Of a stretch of 64,000 nucleotides of DNA, positions 56,783-64,000 are shown piece after piece (the stretch's first letter is position 1; every line of letters starts with the position of its first letter). Origin of the DNA: Isoetes taiwanensis. Taxonomy: Eukaryota > Streptophyta > Lycopodiopsida > Isoetales > Isoetaceae. The notes beneath the pieces are model-generated. The model worked only from the letters and a program-made list of their open reading frames with translations, made no database searches and had not been told where the DNA came from. The stretch is from assembly GCA_021234155.1 (NCBI GenBank), contig JAJEKV010000764.1, positions 30,041 to 94,040 on the forward strand. The letters run 5' to 3'. A program made the position numbers and the translations under genes.

Positions 56783-59730
56783 ATCATGCAAAGGAAGTCA
56801 AAAATCTTGGGAAAGCTGTTTCAACCTTGTCCCTTAACCAAGCAAATGCTCCTAATAGAGGAGAAGAAGATCCCAAAGTTCCATGGCATTTTCCCCATTC
56901 CATTAGAGAGGGTTCATATCTGCACTGCCGCGGCTTTGTGAGAATCATCGACAAGATGATATTTTGAAATTACTTGATTAGTGTGTGGAACATTCGGACA
57001 AAGAAGAGAGAGGAAGAATTCGTGTAGAGTTGAACATGTTCTCCGAAGCGAGTTTGCATGGTGGCAATGTAAGATTAGAGCTCGATGAAAGCGAGGCAGG
57101 AAGAACAAGTGTGCCTCGTAAGGTATCAATTGGAGGGGTGGCTTCGGCGGCTTCATAAAAGAATCATAGAGGCTCACGAGCGGAAAGCGGATGGGAGAAA
57201 AGGTCTATGAATTTGGAAAATTGCTGGTTGATGCGGGCGGGACCGCTGAGATGGCGTTCGTTCGGCATTGAGGGAAAAACATGGGATGCATTATGCGAAT
57301 TGTTCCCAGCATACATTGAAGAATGGAAGAAGATCGAAATGTTAGGTGCAAGTGAATAACAAATTTATTAAAGCTTTCATAGGCATGGGGAGAGAGTGAA
57401 GTCAGCACTACTTGCACATCTTTTGGGCTCATGCACCTTGGTTTTTAGGAAGTATGGAAGCCTAGCGGTGTGGGTGCACAAGGCATGGAGAAGTCGCATA
57501 AACAAGCTAAAATAGCCTTTCATCGTAACACTCAAAGGGGTGGAAATGTGGGAACCAACCCTCTAAGGCAGGATGTGAGTGGTTTTATAGAAGGCGATGG
57601 CTAAATACGACAAGAAGATGGCTTTGGGAACAACCCAAATTAAGTAAACACCATTGGCATAATCTTTGAAGAAAGCGGAGAAAGTTGCGGCAAAATTCTA
57701 GGGCCCACTAGCATCGCGGTGGAGATCTAAGAGACAAAGAATCGATGTAAAGTATACTTGTAATGTGTAGCATGTTCCACGATCAGAAGTACTTGCCTCA
57801 ACCTTGTTTACTGGCGAAACCCAGCGTCGTGTGATCTTATTTGTATCATCTGGTGGCGAGCGATTAAGTTAAGCTATTGCTTGCATTTATGTGGCCCGGC
57901 GTCGTGTGAAGCTTTACAAGATAATAATAAAAAAGGGTTACTTTTGATTAAAGTTGTGAAAGATGTTACATTGAAAAACAAAATACAGCGACTCATTGTT
58001 GCTCGGTCGAGCTCTTCTTCATTATCTTCATCATCATCATCAGCTCGAGTCCGTCTTCGTCTTCATCTCTTCCCCTCAAGCGAGCAATCACCCTATCAAG
58101 CGTTCCTCCAATCGTCCACCATCTCTTTGTACATGTCCGGCTCTGTCCCAATAGCACAGCGTGTTCTTACGCTGAATTAGCATCCTCGTTGCGTCATAAC
58201 CACCTCGGTGCGGTTGTTGGGGCATGTCATCTGTAATCGACCTTCTATTCAACCGCTTTGTTTGCCTCTCTCGGCTCTGTGAAGCATGAGAAGGTTGAAT
58301 TCATTCTCTTCTTCTTTTGAAGGTGCTTGGCGTTTTCCTTTAGAAGATCATCTTGCTCCTTCAACCTCTTCATTAGAACACCCAACACTATGTCGGAAGG
58401 GTTCTATCCTCTTCGCGTTTTCCATTATCGGCGGTTGAGGATGTGGAGGCCATAGATGACAAATGGGAGGGGCGTTAAGATTATAGAAGTGAGGAGCAAA
58501 GACTCTAACGGCCGGAAGGAGCACAATGCAAGGACCTCAATTTATACATATTAAGCGGCTTGAACATATTAAACCACACTAGAATTGGCGTAAACGCGTG
58601 TCGGCCGGATTACATCGGTTGTCGCTAGAACACATTAATGTCCATTTGGAACACATTAATAACTATTCTAACTTCTTGCGTATATCACACCACCTTGAAA
58701 TCTGCACCGAGCTTTAAAACCCTATGAAGGGTTTAAGCCGTGTGATCTGTCTTGTCATTCTCTCTACCACGGATATTGAAAATTAAAATAGGAAGCGTAA
58801 TATTCGGCACATTTGTCAAAACTTTTTTCCCATTTGAGAAATAAAACCAATTACAAACATTAAAAAAACGGGCCCCTCTAGGAGGGAGCCCGATGCCCTG
58901 CCTAATCGTAGAAGACAAGCTCTTCACGGAGGCGGTGATAATTTTTACGCTCCTCAACATGATTGCTGCCCTTATGCACCCGTTCTCATATTCGCCTTAT
59001 CTTCCCGGCTCTTCGAGTTGGGCTCGAGGCGACCTCTCAGCCGATTGCGGCCCCTAAGCCTCTCTTGGAGGTTATATCTGCGTGGCAGCGCGCAATTGGC
59101 GGTCTAAAGACCGGCCCGTATGATTGTCAGCGCTAAAAAATCACCTCCCTATAGAGAAGTGACCTTGTCCCTGCCGCCCAACCCTTGGCCCGGCGTCTTC
59201 ATCATTCTTTTCTTTTAGAAAGCGGATCCGTTCCTAAAGCCCGCGAATGTTTGAATTTCCTTGACCAAAACTGAGACAAGATCTCGGGCGGGGATGGAAG
59301 CTGGGGGCTGGAGGCCATTGAAAGTGATGGGAGAAACGGGAGGAGATGATGGGCCCGGATGTGGTAGAAACGAGGGAGATGGCGGATAGGAAGAAGACAA
59401 AGGCCTCGGCGTTTTTATATAGAAACTAGAATACGTTGGAATCTACGGTTGCGATACGGGCGATAAAGTTGTGTAATAATCCTACCCGGTGACGAAATTA
59501 TAGCATGCAATTAGGCGCGGTAGCCTATGTTGCATCATGGGATCCGTCATATCCGCCCGTCTTGTGTATGCGTAGGTACAAAAAGACTATTATTGTGGCG
59601 GCGCATGCCCGTCCTTGGCATGGCGTTGTCATCCACATGCCACGTATGTGAATAGGCGTTGTCATCCACATGCAAATTACGCATTTACACGCAGAGTTAT
59701 CACATAATCTAGCTAGATATTTGTGTTACA
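56783..59730. other. No recognisable gene
   Basis: Right flank of the Ty3 element. Short frames only, for example 57881-58180 with a Ser-rich low-complexity run from TCATCATCATCATC. Similar GCGTCGTGTGA phrases near 57824 and 57896 recur at 59840, 60729, 61346 and 63192. Confidence 0.35.
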
Positions 59731-59739
59731 TATACTTTT

Positions 59740-61335
59740 CCATTAATAAATTATGAATTTATACATGGCGAATTATGCGTTGTGGAGATCATCGGCCCGT
59801 GAAATCCATTGATTGCTACCCTAATTACAAGCAATGGCATTTGGCGTCGTGTATCTTTAATAAAACAAAACAAGAGAAACATATAGAAGCAAGCGAAGCG
59901 AGCAAATTTTTTCTTTGAAACAAAAAATATATATGCAGTGGCTGGGATCTTCATGATCACGTGGCATTTGGCAAATAAAATTGCGTTCTCATCCTCGCGG
60001 CCTTCGAAGCTTCTTCTCCATATCTTCTAGCGCCCTTGAGAAATATTGTGTCTGATTAAAGCGCGCGAACCTCACGGCTATTGGCCTCGATTTTGGTTAA
60101 TGTTGCTTGCGAGCTCAAGGTCGCTCATCGCATTAGCCCCTGTTTAATTCTAACGTCCGCAGCCTCCATCTTCGTGACAGGCGAAATTTGTTTTAAATTC
60201 GTGAACCTCCTTGAATCTCTTCATCACCCGCAGCCAGGGTGATGTCCAGCGAAGCGACTCTAGCGGTGTTGATGCTTGCTGGAGGAGGATGAAGATGCCA
60301 TCGGAGAAGCGGAAGGCGCCGGAAAGAAGCGGAAGCGGAAAGCGGAAGCGATGGCGAAGCGGAAAAGCGGAGGAGAAAGATAAGGATGGCGGAAAGCAAA
60401 GTCGGAGGCGTCGAAAAATTTATAACGAGGGATTCAAAAGTAGCTTGAGTCCTGCGGAAAGGATCTGCGTCGGTCGAGGAAAATGACCGTTACTTCTGGC
60501 GTGAGGAGGAAAAGGACCGTTACTTCTTCTAGCGTCTTTTTCTTCCAGGGAGAAACCGTGTGATAATTTTATTGATAATTTCGATTGACCTGAATCCTAT
60601 ACATAAGTAATTTCTTGATACATAACTAAAGATGAGCTTCTCATTGAAGCAAAATAGAGCGGCATGGAGATCACACATGGCCAGCGAAATCCATTGATTG
60701 CTACCTAATTGCAAACAAAGGCATTTGGCGTCGTGTGATAATGTAATAAAAGCAGAGAACATACATTGGAACAAAGGATAGATAGAAGCAAAAATAGAAA
60801 ATTTTTCTTTGAAGCAAAAATATAGATAGATACAGCGGCTAGGGATCTTCATGATCCTCTGGCTGATTTTCATCAATCTATTTGGCCCGTGAAATTTCTA
60901 GCGTTCTCATCCTCCGCATTTCGGAGCTTCTTCTCCATATCTTCTAAGGCACGAAATCATGTGGCGGTTTCAAGCTACCACCGACCTGCGACTCGTCGCC
61001 TCTTGGTACATGGCGAATGTTTCCCGAGAGCTCAGCGTCTCGCTTCGTCGCGCCGGCTCCCCTCGTGAAGGCTAATCATCCACCACCTCATTGTTCGGCG
61101 GCGAGGCGGTTGTTTTCATCATGGATCTCCCTTGAATCTCTTCATCACCTGCTTTGCAAAGGGTGATGTCCACGAGCGACTTCACGCGGGGAGTGCTATC
61201 TTGGCGTGGTAAGCTTGCTAGAGGAAGATGATGATGCCATGGGCGAGAAAGGTGGAAGGCGGTAGAAAATGGCGGAAGAAGCGTCCCGGAGGTCGGCGTG
61301 GACATCGGTCTTCTATTTATAACATGAGTCACCGC
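59740..61335 (-). repeat. Tandem duplication of about 0.89 kb with candidate small genes
   Basis: CCATTGATTGCTACC occurs at 59805 and 60691 (offset 886), and the copies remain alignable through CTTCTTCTCCATATCTTCTA (60010 and 60921), CTTGAATCTCTTCATCACC (60211 and 61133) and AGGGTGATGTCCA. On the minus strand each copy encodes a matching pair of segments: DITLAAGDEEIQG or DITLCKAGDEEIQG, and LEDMEKKLR (coiled-coil-like). I infer two small paralogous genes of about 130 residues, frame-broken in both copies. Function unknown. Confidence 0.6.
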
Positions 61336-64000
61336 GAGTTGCTTCAGCGTCGTGTGAGGAATAAATAAATTAATTGTTTTTTCAATAATATTTCATTTCT
61401 TGAGATAGATATCACCTGACACGAAAACCTAGATATTGAGAAAATCGGTGATGTATTTCGGCGTGATGTGAATAAATACAAATAAAATAATTTTTATTAG
61501 GAATTCCGGAAGGACAATCGTACATAAATAATTTTACCGATCTGAGTTGGAAAACATATAACTTCCAATTTTTTTCGAGCTTAAAATTAGTCAATTTCAT
61601 GCTCTTTCAATCCCCTAGCCCGATCCAACAAGGCAATGACTTCCATGTTATCGACCCGGCACCAACCTTGGGTGAGTCAAGCCCGGCACTAAAATTTAAC
61701 ATATTGGTGCGAGGCCAGAAGCGGTGCGTCAAAATATTATGCAACCAACATCCAGCGAATTGCTATCACCCTTTAGGTGTTTGATGCCAATTGGGAATGG
61801 TTCCCGAACATGCATAATGCATGGATGTAATAGACAAACTACGCACCTTTTGGACTGAAAGTTACGCTGAAGGCGATTATCTCCCCATTTAGCAGAATCT
61901 TGAGATATATATTAACAATGTAGAGTCCTTCAATCTTTCACATCCCCAGCGTGCATGTCGACCCAAGAAAAATCATCTACTTCCCACAAATAAGAACCCT
62001 CAAGCTTATCTTCTTCATTTTATCCTCATCTGGGGGGCTTATCTTTTAGCGATTGGTGAAGGGCCTGCCAAACACTGTACATCACGATTGGCTGACTTTG
62101 CGAACTTATTTGGAATTCTTCTTCCATTGTTGGGTCGCCTCATCTTGAGCAAATCGAGACTCCGGCCTCTCATAGGCTTCTTTAAGCTTTATATGGCATT
62201 GCCGGTTATAATAGACACTTCAAACATCTGCTGTCCCAAATCCTCTTCAAAATCTAAGGCTAAAGTTTTACCCGATTAGACCAGCCGTCTTGCGATATGG
62301 CGTCTGGAGTCTTCCCTAGCACACACAACAAAGGCGGGTTCCACGGTATATCGCAGCAATAGGTATTGTTTGCCTTCCATCATAACAAATTGGTTATGTC
62401 GGGACCAACTTCTTTTTCATCCTCATCCCCATCCTCATCACCTTCATCCTCATCCCTCATAATCATCTCCCTCCTCTACGGTTCGCAAGGCGGTCGTGTC
62501 GAGCTAAACTCTACATTTCTTGCTCTTCTTCTTGCCAGATCTATCTCCATTTTCGTCATGAAAGTCGGCATCATCACACATAAGCCATTGCCAATAAAGA
62601 TTTCATTGTTTCGGTGTATCTTGATTTGAGCAGCGAATGCAATAACTATAACAAATACAAGCGGCAAAGAAATAAGATACCTTCTTGGCTGGGGCTGGCA
62701 ACCGGGAGGGGGAGCGAAACATCTTACGCTGTTTTACCAAATGGGAGAAACGCCGCCTCCTCTAAACTGGTTTTTGCTTGGAATCACGAAACGGGGAACA
62801 TAACCGAGGGCGTCTTGTTGAGACCAAGCGTCGGTGAAAAGCTAAGGCAATAGCGATAACGCATCAAAGCTGCCGCGATTTGCCATGATGTCCAACTCCC
62901 ACAATAGAAACGGATAAATGTGATCGGTATAACTTCCTCGTTGTCATGAGGATGCATACCATTCGAACTTCAACTACGTGAAATCCATGGCGAAGCAAGC
63001 GGCGAAAACAAAGGAAAGATGTTTAGGGCGGTGAAGTGTCACTTTTGAACTCAAGTAGCGTTGTCGAATTATGAAAGGGAACCACGACCGTTGTGGGGAG
63101 ATTTGTCATTTTATTTTAGGGTTAGGGTTAGGACAGGTTGGATCACCGGCCGAAGACTACTATGTGCAAAAAAGAACAATGCTATTTGGCAGCGTCGTGT
63201 GATCCTCAATTATAACATTAAAAAAAAAAAATACAAAGTGCGAGAAGCTAGGCTTCTAGAAAAGAAATGGACTAAAGAGATTAAACATAAAGCCATTACA
63301 TTAAGAAATATTATACATATGAAAAAAAACACAAAGGCACTTCCATGACCTTTTTTTAGGAAGTCTTTCTTCTTGTTGTATTCAGCCATAAAATTTTGAC
63401 CATGGTACTTTCGGGATCCCTTATCGCGTAAGGCAGTAGCGTAATCGCTTGGGCATGACAATCACCCGGCTTGGCATGTATTGCTGCAAGCTCTGAGTCC
63501 TCGAAACGAGACCGACCTGGCTGCTTGAAGCCATTTGAAGAGCATTTGAAGGTTAGCAGATTACATGCTTGGTATGATGTGTCGCACCACCTCTTGCGAA
63601 TCTCTCTCTCTGAGCACAGCAAATGGAACCGGAATGACCATCTCGGTGCTCTTACGATACTTCTTAATCTCGCTGACTCACCCCAATGCCGGGCTTAGTC
63701 TTAAAACCCCAGGCCACTACCCTCACCCACCCGGCATTTGGAGCACGTTGATGTCGGTGAGCTCTTGGTAGCCTCCTCACCCGGCATCTGCCCGGTTCCT
63801 CGTAGACTCTTCGGTAGTCTCCTCCACGATGCAGTGCCGCCTTCCCCTTTACGGCGTTGGGCCTCCCTCCTTTGATTTGAAGGTCACGGCACCTCCACGG
63901 GGAGGAGCAGGCGAGGGAGAAAACAGAAGGCGGCTGCCCAATAATTAATCGGCGTCATATTCTGCTTTCGCCCGGTCTCTCACATTTTCATCCTACGATA
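61336..64000. other. No recognisable gene
   Basis: 62400-62470 is TCATCC simple sequence that produces a Ser-rich frame. 63115-63135 has two TTAGGG-type units only. Other frames lack domains. Confidence 0.4.

Noticed and set aside
58860-58900. Possible terminator hairpin (GGGCCCCTC ... GAGGGAGCCC)
   Set aside because: Short GC-rich dyad with no associated gene; rho-independent terminators are not expected in plant nuclear DNA.
62366-62629. Ser-rich 87-aa frame
   Set aside because: Produced by TCATCC simple sequence.
63115-63135. Telomere-like TTTAGGG repeats
   Set aside because: Only two or three imperfect units; too short to be telomeric or clearly interstitial telomere.

Overview
This is nuclear DNA of a land plant. 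The evidence is intron-bearing relatives of plant-only genes (a pTAC14/PAP7-like plastid SET-domain gene, a DWF1 sterol reductase fragment, a CER1-type wax gene exon and a CCX cation/calcium exchanger), a primer-binding site matching plant initiator-Met tRNA, and dense LINE, Ty3/gypsy, hAT and MITE sequence. LINE tails of (TTATC)n or (TATTC)n and the wide spacing suggest a fern or another seed-free lineage, but I cannot name the species. No bacterial, organellar, rRNA or CRISPR sequence was seen.

Layout. 0-2.9 kb: LINE ends, a tRNA-derived SINE candidate, a 71-bp tandem repeat and a small PIF-type MITE. 2.97-4.98 kb: a CCX exchanger gene (+) with several frame breaks. 7.1-12.7 kb: an essentially full-length L1-type LINE (-) with a 12-bp target duplication. 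14.4-16.2 kb: spliced remnants of a pTAC14-like gene (-). 17-24.6 kb: mostly AT-rich intergenic DNA with two hairpins and a tandemly duplicated small transcription unit. 24.7-25.1 kb: a 34-bp GATC-rich palindromic array, followed by a gene (25.3-27.5 kb) with a ParB/sulfiredoxin-like domain and a possible DNA-methyltransferase-like C-terminus, then a perfect 52-bp palindrome. 28.8 kb: a very short LTR. 29.4-31.7 kb: a 5'-truncated LINE. 31.75-32.8 kb: a fused CER1/DWF1 gene-fragment chimera with a 720-bp Mutator-type MITE at its splice acceptor. 36-38.3 kb: a kinase-like remnant and a coiled-coil/RING ORF. 40.5-41.6 kb: a hAT transposase relic. 45.8-56.8 kb: an 11-kb Ty3/gypsy element (-) with both LTRs. 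57-64 kb: low-information sequence with a tandem duplication of about 0.89 kb.

The most interesting stretch is 24.6-28.4 kb, where the ParB-like gene lies next to an array of GATC palindromes. A second, window-wide observation affects interpretation. In transposon sequence, conserved residues are often lost exactly where CAG or CTG is expected and a CG-containing triplet is present, and repeat copies differ at the same contexts. This looks like a systematic consensus error at CHG-methylated sites, so many of the frame breaks listed here may not be real mutations.
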